Shown: positions 56,529 to 64,000 of the stretch, piece after piece | How positions within the stretch are numbered: position 1 is the first letter of the stretch | How the letters are laid out: every line of letters begins with the position of its first letter | Assembly: GCA_030813035.1 (NCBI GenBank) | Contig: JAUSTV010000001.1 | DNA length: 64,000 nucleotides | Direction: 5' to 3' (one strand) | Origin: Bacillus_BA fengqiuensis | Lineage (GTDB): Bacteria; Bacillota; Bacilli; Bacillales; Bacillaceae_H | Translations under genes and position numbers: made by a program | The notes under the pieces: model-generated | Told to the model about the DNA's origin: nothing | What the model saw: the letters and a program-made list of their open reading frames with translations, nothing else | The model's database searches: none

Positions 56529-59500
56529 TTGGAAGTAAAGCAGGAATTAAATACTCAAAAAAAGCATCCGTTAACAAACGTACAAAAAAAGCTTTATATG
56601 CATCATCAATTTTATCCTCATGATCCTTCTTATAACTTGAGCTATTGTTACAAAATTGAAGGAAACATACATTTGGAGAGGTTTGTTAGAATATGGGAGA
56701 TGATTTTTGGAAGCGCTGGGGTATTCAAGGTTCACTTTGAAAATCAAGCGGGAGTTCCACTTCAGGTTTACGATACATCACGGAAGGTCAAGTTAGATAT
56801 AGAATATCTCCCTAAGCCAATGACAGTGGAACAGTGTGACCAACATGTGATGCAGCATATTACCAATTTATCCCGAACGTTAGTAAATCTAGAACAATGG
56901 CCGCTCAGTCACTTTAAGGCGTTTTATAGTGAAGATTTAAGTTATTTTACGATGAACTTTCCACATATCATCTTTGATGGGTACAGTGGTTATCAATTAT
57001 TTAACGAATTTTCCCGCCTATATAACAGTGATAAGAACTTGGACGAAATTGCAAAAGAGCTCCATGAAAATGTAAATGAAGAATCCTATTTTCATTTAAC
57101 AAATAAAGAAACTGGGCCACTTAATAATCGAGCCCTAACATATTTCCGAGAAGAATTAGCTGGACTCGAATCCTTGCATATCAAAGAACTGGAACAGAAG
57201 CGAGATATATACGGAAGACTGGTTGGGCAAGAGATGAACTTTGATTTACCATCTGATTTATCTAAACAAATTGAGAGCTACATTGAAAGTAACAATCTCT
57301 CTGATTTTAGCTTTTTCTTATCCGTTTATTTTATCATGATTCACAAGCTCTTCAGTAAAACCGAAATGGTCGTGGGAATACCATTAGCTAATCGATCTAA
57401 AGAAAATAAAAAAATCTTTGGCTACTTCGTGAACAGTTTACCGATGGCCATTGATTTTCAGGACTTGGATTCATTCCAAGATCTTTGTCATGCCATAAAA
57501 CGAAAAACGATTTCCCTAATACGAAATCAAAACTTTAATCTTTCATCTCACATTCATCAGATACTTCCTGGGAAAACCCATGAAGCAGCTGATAAATTCA
57601 ACAATCTATTTACTTATTATTCACAAAAACTATCCTTTGATATCGATCAATGCAGGGTGACGCAAATGCCTGTCCAAGCTCATTATCTTAATTTCCCATT
57701 AAGCTCCAGTGTAGAAAGAATGGATGACACATACCGGGTAAAAATCCAGTATGGCTCTTATTTAAAACATGCTGATTTGCAATCTCTTTTTACAGTGATG
57801 ATCAAAAGTATTTTAAGTGAAAAGAATCAAAAGATATCCAATATTCGGATGATGGAAGAGCGGGAAGAGAAGGTGCTGCAGCAACTGTTGAAGCCTGGTG
57901 TACGTTTCCCAATCTCCAATACTATTCACGATACATTTATGGAACAAGTGTTGAAATCTCCTCAACAAATAGCTGTCAAATATGGGGAAGAGCAATGGAC
58001 TTATAAACAGTTGGACGAATTGTCCAATCAGATTTCTCATTTCATACACAAAAAATTCCCGAAGCAAGCAACTAAGATTGCGGTGTCACTTCATCGATCA
58101 CCAGTTCTAATAGCGCTTATTTTGGGGATTCTTAAATCGGGCAGAGCCTATGTGCCGATTGATCCTATTATGCCTGCGGAACGTTTGCATTATATCTTAT
58201 CCGATTTGAATCATCCACCATGCATTATACAAACGAATCTCATGAAAAAGATTCAACAAATGGATAACGCTTATGGGTGGGAAGAAATTGAAAGTGAAAT
58301 CGTATCTATGCCTAAATCTTGCCTCGATTTAGACTTAGATCCTGAGCAAGCGGCTTATGTTATCTACACATCCGGTTCAACAGGTAAACCAAAGGGTGTT
58401 ATGGTTTCACATTATAATGTCTTAAGATCATTTAAGGCATCTGAAAAGGATTTTCGTTTTCACAATGAGGATATTTGGGTTTTATACCATTCTTATGGTT
58501 TCGATCCTTCTGTATGGGAAATATTTGGAGCCTTATTATTCGGTGGCAAGTTGGTTGTAGTGGATGAGTTAACCCGAAAGGCCCCGGATGAAATGTACCG
58601 ATTACTGCTCGATGAAAAGGTTACAGTGCTGCAAATGACCCCGTCTGCTTTCAGACAGTTAATAACAGAAGCCCAACGTCAAGAACAGCCGGAAACTTTG
58701 TCGTTACGCTCCATCATCCTTGGCGGAGAGACGCTGCACTTTCATATGCTGAAGCCGTGGATTGATATATATGGCGATAAGAACCCGCGATTGTTTAATG
58801 TATACGGACCGACAGAGACGACTATTCTGGCAACTTACTACCCGATTACACGTAACGATTTGAATTCTTCCAATTGCAGCATCATTGGCCGTCCGTTGAC
58901 GGATGTAGAGCTATATGTGAAGAACCGATATATGGAGAACTTGCCTGTAGGCGTCCCGGGAGAATTGTATATCGGTGGAGAGGGAGTTTCGAATGGATAT
59001 TACAATCGTGAAGATTTGACGAAGGAACGTTTTTTACAAGGAATCTCTGAGCGAGGGAAAGTCTATCGAACAGGAGATGAAGTAAGAATCCTGCCAGACG
59101 GCACATTGGAATTTATGGAACGAATGGATCAGCAAATCCAGTTAAGAGGTTATCGGGTTGAATTAGGAGAAATTGAGTTTACTTTGCAGCAACACCCTCA
59201 CTGCAAGGATAGTGTTGTGACTGTTCACACTTTTAAGGAGGAAGATAAACGGCTAGTTGCTTATGTTGTTTTAGATAACGGCCATAAGCTAGACGAGCGA
59301 AATCTGCAAGCTTATTTACGAAAAAAACTACCAGAGTACATGGTGCCGTCTATCTTTCTTGAGATTCCTAATAAACCAATGACAGTCAATGGAAAAGTAG
59401 ATTACAACGCCTTGCCTGAACCTTCACTCGTACAATATACAGATTCTCCAGAAGATGGGTCGATTAAAGGAAAAATCATAACAGTATGGAAGCAAGTCTT

Positions 59501-59765
59501 GAAAACGGATCATGTGAATGATCATGATAATTTCTTTGATATTGGCGGCACGTCCATGTTGGTTTCCGAAGTCTATTACAAGTTGATCGATACGTTCCAA
59601 TTTAAAACGTTGTCTATGGTCGACCTGTTTCAATACACAACACCGCAATCATTGGCTAAGTATCTGAGCCAATTAGACGAACCTTCTCTACCTGAGGATG
59701 AAGCACAACAATCAAATAAGCGTAAGGCAGCGATGCAGCGAAGAAGGTTAGCAGCAAAAAAATGA
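56529..59765 (+). CDS. Non-ribosomal peptide synthetase module, C-A-T
   Basis: A 1078-residue single NRPS module. Condensation domain (about 10-430): the catalytic motif reads PHIIFDG (145-151), keeping the active His146 and Asp150 but with Pro for the first His. Adenylation domain (about 470-970): core YTSGSTGKPKG (about 613), FNVYGPTETT, YRTGDEVRILPDG and NGKVDYNALP; the pocket starts FDPSVW, that is D-P-W at the first specificity sites, and I cannot name the amino acid. Carrier domain (about 975-1050): DNFFDIGGTSML with the phosphopantetheine Ser near 1008. The tail is Gln/Arg/Lys-rich. The TTG start follows GAGGAGGAAG. As first module it has a C domain, so it may accept an acyl donor such as a fatty acyl-CoA (inference). 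Confidence 0.92.
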   Translation: MEVKQELNTQKKHPLTNVQKKLYMHHQFYPHDPSYNLSYCYKIEGNIHLERFVRIWEMIFGSAGVFKVHFENQAGVPLQVYDTSRKVKLDIEYLPKPMTVEQCDQHVMQHITNLSRTLVNLEQWPLSHFKAFYSEDLSYFTMNFPHIIFDGYSGYQLFNEFSRLYNSDKNLDEIAKELHENVNEESYFHLTNKETGPLNNRALTYFREELAGLESLHIKELEQKRDIYGRLVGQEMNFDLPSDLSKQIESYIESNNLSDFSFFLSVYFIMIHKLFSKTEMVVGIPLANRSKENKKIFGYFVNSLPMAIDFQDLDSFQDLCHAIKRKTISLIRNQNFNLSSHIHQILPGKTHEAADKFNNLFTYYSQKLSFDIDQCRVTQMPVQAHYLNFPLSSSVERMDDTYRVKIQYGSYLKHADLQSLFTVMIKSILSEKNQKISNIRMMEEREEKVLQQLLKPGVRFPISNTIHDTFMEQVLKSPQQIAVKYGEEQWTYKQLDELSNQISHFIHKKFPKQATKIAVSLHRSPVLIALILGILKSGRAYVPIDPIMPAERLHYILSDLNHPPCIIQTNLMKKIQQMDNAYGWEEIESEIVSMPKSCLDLDLDPEQAAYVIYTSGSTGKPKGVMVSHYNVLRSFKASEKDFRFHNEDIWVLYHSYGFDPSVWEIFGALLFGGKLVVVDELTRKAPDEMYRLLLDEKVTVLQMTPSAFRQLITEAQRQEQPETLSLRSIILGGETLHFHMLKPWIDIYGDKNPRLFNVYGPTETTILATYYPITRNDLNSSNCSIIGRPLTDVELYVKNRYMENLPVGVPGELYIGGEGVSNGYYNREDLTKERFLQGISERGKVYRTGDEVRILPDGTLEFMERMDQQIQLRGYRVELGEIEFTLQQHPHCKDSVVTVHTFKEEDKRLVAYVVLDNGHKLDERNLQAYLRKKLPEYMVPSIFLEIPNKPMTVNGKVDYNALPEPSLVQYTDSPEDGSIKGKIITVWKQVLKTDHVNDHDNFFDIGGTSMLVSEVYYKLIDTFQFKTLSMVDLFQYTTPQSLAKYLSQLDEPSLPEDEAQQSNKRKAAMQRRRLAAKK

Positions 59766-59794
59766 AATAACTTTTGGAGTGGAGGAATACGAAA

Positions 59795-62700
59795 GTGAGT
59801 ACATTTGAATCTGAATTCACCGATATCGCCATTATTGGAATGGCTTGCAGATTTCCTGGAGCGAAAACGCCGCGTCAATTCTGGGATTATCTTGTGGCAG
59901 AAAAGGAATTGGTACATACGTTTAACGAAAAAGAATTGAAAGAATCGGGGATAAACGAAGAGTCGTATCTTATGGCTGACTATGTTACCCGCGGAGCTGT
60001 ATTAGATGATGTTGAATATTTTGATGCTGACTTTTTTGAATTCACGCCTAACGATGCAAAATTGACGGATCCACAGCAAAGAGTGTTTTTGGAATGTGCA
60101 TGGGAGGCATTGGAGGTTTCCGGGTATCCTTCGAGTTCTTCCCCTCAAAATATTGGGGTATATGGCAGCATGAGTCCGAGTACTTATTTGCTTCGTAATA
60201 TAAGCCAAAGCAAAGAATATGGGAAAGATGTTTTAAGTTATCCCGTAATGCTTGGAAATGATAAAGATTTTTTATGTACGCGTGTTTCATATAAGCTTAA
60301 TTTGACTGGCCCTAGTATGTCCATTCAGACAGCGTGCTCCTCATCTTTAGTAGCGGTTCATGCTGCCTGCCAAAGTTTAATCAACGGCGAATGTGAAATG
60401 GCTTTAGCTGGGGGAGTAAGCATTACCGTTCCACAGCATACAGGGTATTTGTATAAAGAAGGCGGCACTTTATCCAAAGACGGTTCCTGCAGAGCATTTG
60501 ATGACAAGGCTACCGGAACAGTGAAAGGAAACGGATGCGGTATTATCCTGTTAAAGCCGCTTGAAAAGGCGTTGGAGGATCGTGATACCATTCACACTAT
60601 CATCAAAAGCACAGCAATTAATAATGACGGACGATTAAAAATCGGATTCACCGCACCAAGTCCGTCAGGCCAAGCGAAGGCCATTCGTGAGGCGATTGAA
60701 CTGGCAGGCATTGCTCCAGAAGACATCGAATACATTGAAACGCATGGAACAGGTACTTCCTTGGGTGATCCAATCGAAATCAAGGCATTAACAGATGCCT
60801 TTTCGACTGATAAAAAACAATTTTGCGCGATCGGTTCGGTTAAGCCGAATATCGGCCATTTGGATGCTGCCGCCGGTATCGCGAATGTGATTAAAACAAC
60901 AATGGTGTTAAAGGAAAATATCATTCCTAGAAGTATTCATTATGAAACTCCGAATAAAAAAATCGATTTTGAGAATAGCCCATTTTATGTTAATCAATCA
61001 CTGCAGAGGAGAAGTGAGGAAAGCCCGATCACTTATGCAGGCGTCAGTTCTTTAGGGATGGGAGGGACAAATGCCCACGCGATCTTACAGAAAGGTCCGC
61101 AAACGATAACGGAACCTCAATCAGGACCATATCTTCTCGTTTTGTCGGGTAAAACTGAAGATAAGGTAAATCAACTGATCGAGCAGCTGCATCAGCACAT
61201 CGAAACACATCCAGAGCATGCTTTATCGGATATAGCCTACACGCTGGCAGTTGGACGAAAAGAGTTTGATACACGAACCTACTTGATTTTCCAAGGAAAA
61301 GGTGAAGTATTGAATGGATTTACGAATAAGTTTGGTGAGCGGATGAATAAGGTGTCCGAAGCTGATTTAAAGCCTTATGCATTTTCCATTTCAGCAACAG
61401 CGACTCGATGGTATTATCGTCAATTATATAACGAATTGTCGGCATATCGCTGCAAAGTGAATGAACTTATTCAACTAGTTGAAACAACAACCGGTCTAAA
61501 AACGTTGAAAATGAATTTATTGGAATCTGTACAAGAAGACTTTAATTCCTCCAGGGAAGATGTTCTTGTTCGCTTTATCTGCTTGCATGCATTTGTGAAA
61601 TTGCTGATGGATTTGGGTATTCGTCCAACAAAAATTTACTGCAACGATCCTATTTCTGATTATATCGCGGCATCCGTTGCAGAAGTATGTGACACGGACA
61701 CGGTAATTGATATTTTTGTGAATAAGTTGTACGACATAGGATACGGAAAAACAGTCATTCCTAAACTCCCGAGAATGGAAGTGATTGCATCTGGAGGAAG
61801 AAAGATTCAAGAGGTAATCTCTGATCCGCATAACGATTGGATGCAGGAGTGGAACGTTTCGGCATCTCGAGGAGTATCTGAAAACCGACTTGATAAAGAA
61901 GTAACCATGATTTCGGTTCCATTTGTAGACAAAACAAATTCTCCGGCAGTCGGATTTTTAGATTGTATTGGAACGGCATGGACATTCGGAACGACAGTGG
62001 ACTGGTCGCTGTTATATCAGCATCAAGCAGTCGGACGCATTCCGTTGCCAACGTATCCGTTTGACAAAAAACGGTTTTGGATTGATTTTGATTCCAATGA
62101 GGGAAAGGAAAAGCTGCAGCCTTCGGGCGATATTCAGACAGAAAACAAACATTCTATTGAAGAACAAATGACAGACATATGGAAAAAATGTTTAGATATC
62201 GAGGATATCCATCCGGATGACGACTTCTTTCTTAATCTTGACGGGGACTCATTGACCTCGATAGAGATTATATCCGATATAAAGAGTCAACTAAATGTAA
62301 ATGTGTCTTTGGAAGATTTTATGGTTCACTCGACCTTGAACAGGTTGATTGAACATACTCGGATTCAACATCAGACTCATAGTCTTTTCAATCCGGCCTC
62401 CAACCAGACCATTTGGAAAATCAAAGAGGGGACATATCCAGAGAACTTATTTTTAATTCATCCAGCCGGCGGCACCATTATGGTTTACTACCAAATGGCT
62501 GGTCACTTAAAGGAACACCCTTCGTTATACGGAATCCAGTTCCCTGCTGAGTTGCTGGATTCACCGTTTTTAAGCATAGAACAACTCGCTAAGCGTTACG
62601 TTTCCGAAATTCGTAAAGTGCAGCCAAAGGGGCCGTATCTCATTGGAGGCTATTCGTTTGGCGGGAATGTTGCTCTGGAGGTTGCTTTGCAATTGCAAAA

Positions 62701-63259
62701 TACAGGGGAGCAAGTGTCTAATCTCATTATGATTGATAGTTTTGTTCCTTCTACCTATAACAGCCAAAACATAGATAGAGAACATTTCCTAAAGGCTTTC
62801 CCTATTATGGTGAATACATTTTTTAAGCCAGAGATGAGATTGGACGAAAATACAGTAGCACGACTAGAAGGGCAATCTTTGGATGAAATGGTTGAGTCCT
62901 TCTACCATTTAAATGTGATTCCAAAAGCGTTTGCGCAAAGAGATGTAAAGCAGTTTTTCGAAATATGGTGCATGAACATTCAAATGCTTCAAAAGTATAG
63001 ACCGCAAAAGCAATTTGACGGAAATGTATTGATGTTTGATGCGGTGGAGACAGAAGCATCTCTTCATCAGCTAATGAAATACCTGGGTACATTAGAAATT
63101 AGGAAAGAAGAATGGAAAGATTATCTTACTGGTAACTGGAATGTTGTTCGTGTTCCTGGCAACCACTATTCGATTTTTAGTACGGCTGCGAATCTGCAAA
63201 TGATTTCCCGCGAGATCGAAAAGAGTCTCTCTTTAGTGGCGGTACCAAATCATCATTGA
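59795..63259 (+). CDS. Polyketide synthase module, KS-degenerate AT-ACP-TE
   Basis: A 1154-residue type I PKS from the GTG at 59795 (GGAGG at 9 bp). Ketosynthase (about 5-430) has a complete triad: Cys180 in TACSSS, His317 in HGTGT and His355 in NIGH. The next 300 residues align in layout with an acyltransferase (a KS-AT linker, ICLHAFVKLLMDLGIRP, and a post-AT linker PLPTYPFDKKRFW), but the GHSxGE active-site motif is replaced by NDPISDY (617-623) and the domain is short, so it should be inactive. ACP: LDGDSLTSIE with Ser819. Thioesterase: GGYSFGG with Ser954 and a His near 1124 (GNHYSIF). It follows the NRPS gene by 29 bp and should extend its aminoacyl product by one ketide and release it. 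Confidence 0.9.
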   Translation: MSTFESEFTDIAIIGMACRFPGAKTPRQFWDYLVAEKELVHTFNEKELKESGINEESYLMADYVTRGAVLDDVEYFDADFFEFTPNDAKLTDPQQRVFLECAWEALEVSGYPSSSSPQNIGVYGSMSPSTYLLRNISQSKEYGKDVLSYPVMLGNDKDFLCTRVSYKLNLTGPSMSIQTACSSSLVAVHAACQSLINGECEMALAGGVSITVPQHTGYLYKEGGTLSKDGSCRAFDDKATGTVKGNGCGIILLKPLEKALEDRDTIHTIIKSTAINNDGRLKIGFTAPSPSGQAKAIREAIELAGIAPEDIEYIETHGTGTSLGDPIEIKALTDAFSTDKKQFCAIGSVKPNIGHLDAAAGIANVIKTTMVLKENIIPRSIHYETPNKKIDFENSPFYVNQSLQRRSEESPITYAGVSSLGMGGTNAHAILQKGPQTITEPQSGPYLLVLSGKTEDKVNQLIEQLHQHIETHPEHALSDIAYTLAVGRKEFDTRTYLIFQGKGEVLNGFTNKFGERMNKVSEADLKPYAFSISATATRWYYRQLYNELSAYRCKVNELIQLVETTTGLKTLKMNLLESVQEDFNSSREDVLVRFICLHAFVKLLMDLGIRPTKIYCNDPISDYIAASVAEVCDTDTVIDIFVNKLYDIGYGKTVIPKLPRMEVIASGGRKIQEVISDPHNDWMQEWNVSASRGVSENRLDKEVTMISVPFVDKTNSPAVGFLDCIGTAWTFGTTVDWSLLYQHQAVGRIPLPTYPFDKKRFWIDFDSNEGKEKLQPSGDIQTENKHSIEEQMTDIWKKCLDIEDIHPDDDFFLNLDGDSLTSIEIISDIKSQLNVNVSLEDFMVHSTLNRLIEHTRIQHQTHSLFNPASNQTIWKIKEGTYPENLFLIHPAGGTIMVYYQMAGHLKEHPSLYGIQFPAELLDSPFLSIEQLAKRYVSEIRKVQPKGPYLIGGYSFGGNVALEVALQLQNTGEQVSNLIMIDSFVPSTYNSQNIDREHFLKAFPIMVNTFFKPEMRLDENTVARLEGQSLDEMVESFYHLNVIPKAFAQRDVKQFFEIWCMNIQMLQKYRPQKQFDGNVLMFDAVETEASLHQLMKYLGTLEIRKEEWKDYLTGNWNVVRVPGNHYSIFSTAANLQMISREIEKSLSLVAVPNHH

Positions 63260-63328
63260 GTTGAATGGATTTCCTGTTCAGGTAGAGGAAACACGTTGGG
63301 CGAATCAAGTATATAGGAATGGAATGTT

Positions 63329-63354
63329 AGAAAGGCAGCATAAGCTGCCTTTCT
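63329..63354 (+). terminator. Terminator after the PKS gene
   Basis: AGAAAGGCAGC (63329-63339), loop ATAA, GCTGCCTTTCT (63344-63354). The PPTase gene starts 26 bp later, so it may need read-through. Confidence 0.75.
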
Positions 63355-63379
63355 TCTACGTTCTATTGGAGGTAAAGAT

Positions 63380-64000
63380 GTGAATTCACTAATACAATTA
63401 ATACAACTGGAAAAGATTTTAGTAAAAAGAGAAATTACTCCTGGTTTAGATGTTTGGTTTGGTAGTTTGGATCAGCCACTCTGGATAACTAACAGGATAA
63501 CAAAATGTCTCTCCTTCGATGAGGTAGAGCGTGCAAAACAATTTTTGTTTCAGAGCGATCAAACGCGTTACATGGTCAGCCGTGGTTTATTAAGATGGAT
63601 ATTGGGGCAGTACATGAATAATTGCCCTGAAAATATTATGTTTAATTATAGCCTTTATGGTAAGCCGTATTTAAACGAGGTTCAGTCAAGAGGTATTTCA
63701 TTTAATCTTTCTCATTCTCATAATTATGTTTGCATAGCTGTGGGCAATGGTAAAGTTGTAGGAGTCGATATTGAATTCGAAAATCACTCATTTAATTTTG
63801 TTCCTATTATCGAGTGTATTTTTACTGATAGGGAAAAACAAGCACTCCTAAAATTTGAATACTCCAAGCGACGTGCTTTTTTTTATGAGATTTGGGTACG
63901 CAAAGAAGCATTAGTTAAGGGGATTGGCAAAGGATTATCACATCCTTTACAATCATTTGATGTATTAGAATCACATGTCGGTATAAAAGATGAAAATAAT
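63380..64000 (+). CDS. Sfp-type 4'-phosphopantetheinyl transferase (cut by window end)
   Basis: Reading from a GTG at 63380, 7 bp after GGAGG, gives 207 codons open to the window end. Sfp-family motifs in order: YSLYGKPYLN, GISFNLSHSHNYV, KVVGVDIEFEN with the metal-binding Asp and Glu, and FYEIWVRKEALVKGIGKGLS, the W-x-x-K-E-A signature. It attaches phosphopantetheine to the carrier Ser of the NRPS and PKS proteins, activating them. Finding a dedicated PPTase next to them supports a functional cluster. The C-terminal end and any further cluster genes lie beyond 64000. Confidence 0.93.
   Translation, partial: MNSLIQLIQLEKILVKREITPGLDVWFGSLDQPLWITNRITKCLSFDEVERAKQFLFQSDQTRYMVSRGLLRWILGQYMNNCPENIMFNYSLYGKPYLNEVQSRGISFNLSHSHNYVCIAVGNGKVVGVDIEFENHSFNFVPIIECIFTDREKQALLKFEYSKRRAFFYEIWVRKEALVKGIGKGLSHPLQSFDVLESHVGIKDENN

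Overview
The window is a 64 kb chromosomal stretch from an endospore-forming member of the Bacillaceae (Firmicutes). The evidence is Bacillus-type AGGAGG ribosome binding sites with frequent GTG and TTG starts, an SspH-type small acid-soluble spore protein, several spore-coat-like proteins with SPOCS (DUF3794-like) domains, sites matching the TnrA/GlnR and CcpA consensus, an AprX-type protease and a UreH-type nickel permease. No rRNA, tRNA, CRISPR array or intact transposase gene was seen.

Layout. 1-5.7 kb: the end of a two-component operon with a beta-propeller lipoprotein, a divergent YtkA-like lipoprotein, a class A penicillin-binding protein and a coat-like protein. 6-12.1 kb: a urea ABC importer (urtABCDE) followed by ureA and ureB, ending in a strong terminator. 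12.4-20.2 kb: a spore-coat island (four SPOCS-type proteins, one very acidic and repeat-rich), a ParM/ParR-like actin pair and decayed or tiny ORFs. 20.6-31.9 kb: a glycolate/glyoxylate module (GntR regulator, glycolate oxidase glcE-glcF-glcD, malate synthase G, a FAH-family hydrolase, an IclR regulator and an LctP-type permease). 32.1-38.6 kb: the rest of urease (ureC, ureE, ureF, ureG, ureD), then sspH and ureH. 39-52.5 kb: mixed genes (CapA-like, CrtI-like, CPBP-like, an orphan gas-vesicle GvpL/F, AprX, a TetR-linked ABC exporter, NrnB-like, a membrane permease). 52.8-64 kb: a compact biosynthetic cluster with TetR, MFS exporter, DoxX-like protein, FAD monooxygenase, an NRPS module (C-A-T), a PKS module (KS-degenerate AT-ACP-TE) and an Sfp-type phosphopantetheinyl transferase cut by the window end.

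How it works together. Urea taken up by UrtABCDE would be split by urease, but the structural genes lie in two blocks about 20 kb apart. Both blocks start with very similar promoters (a -35/-10 pair with 16 bp spacing, a shared spacer core and a TnrA/GlnR-like box just downstream), so they are probably co-regulated by nitrogen supply. The intervening glycolate module should turn imported glycolate or lactate into glyoxylate and then malate; a 17 bp IclR-type operator appears before glcE, malate synthase and the permease. Several families of dispersed, hairpin-forming repeats mark the joints of these blocks.

The items I consider most worth following are the small NRPS-PKS cluster whose acyltransferase has lost its catalytic motif, the split but co-regulated urease locus, the shared glycolate operator, two in-frame amber codons in the conserved 5' end of aprX, and the covarying hairpin repeats around the urease genes.
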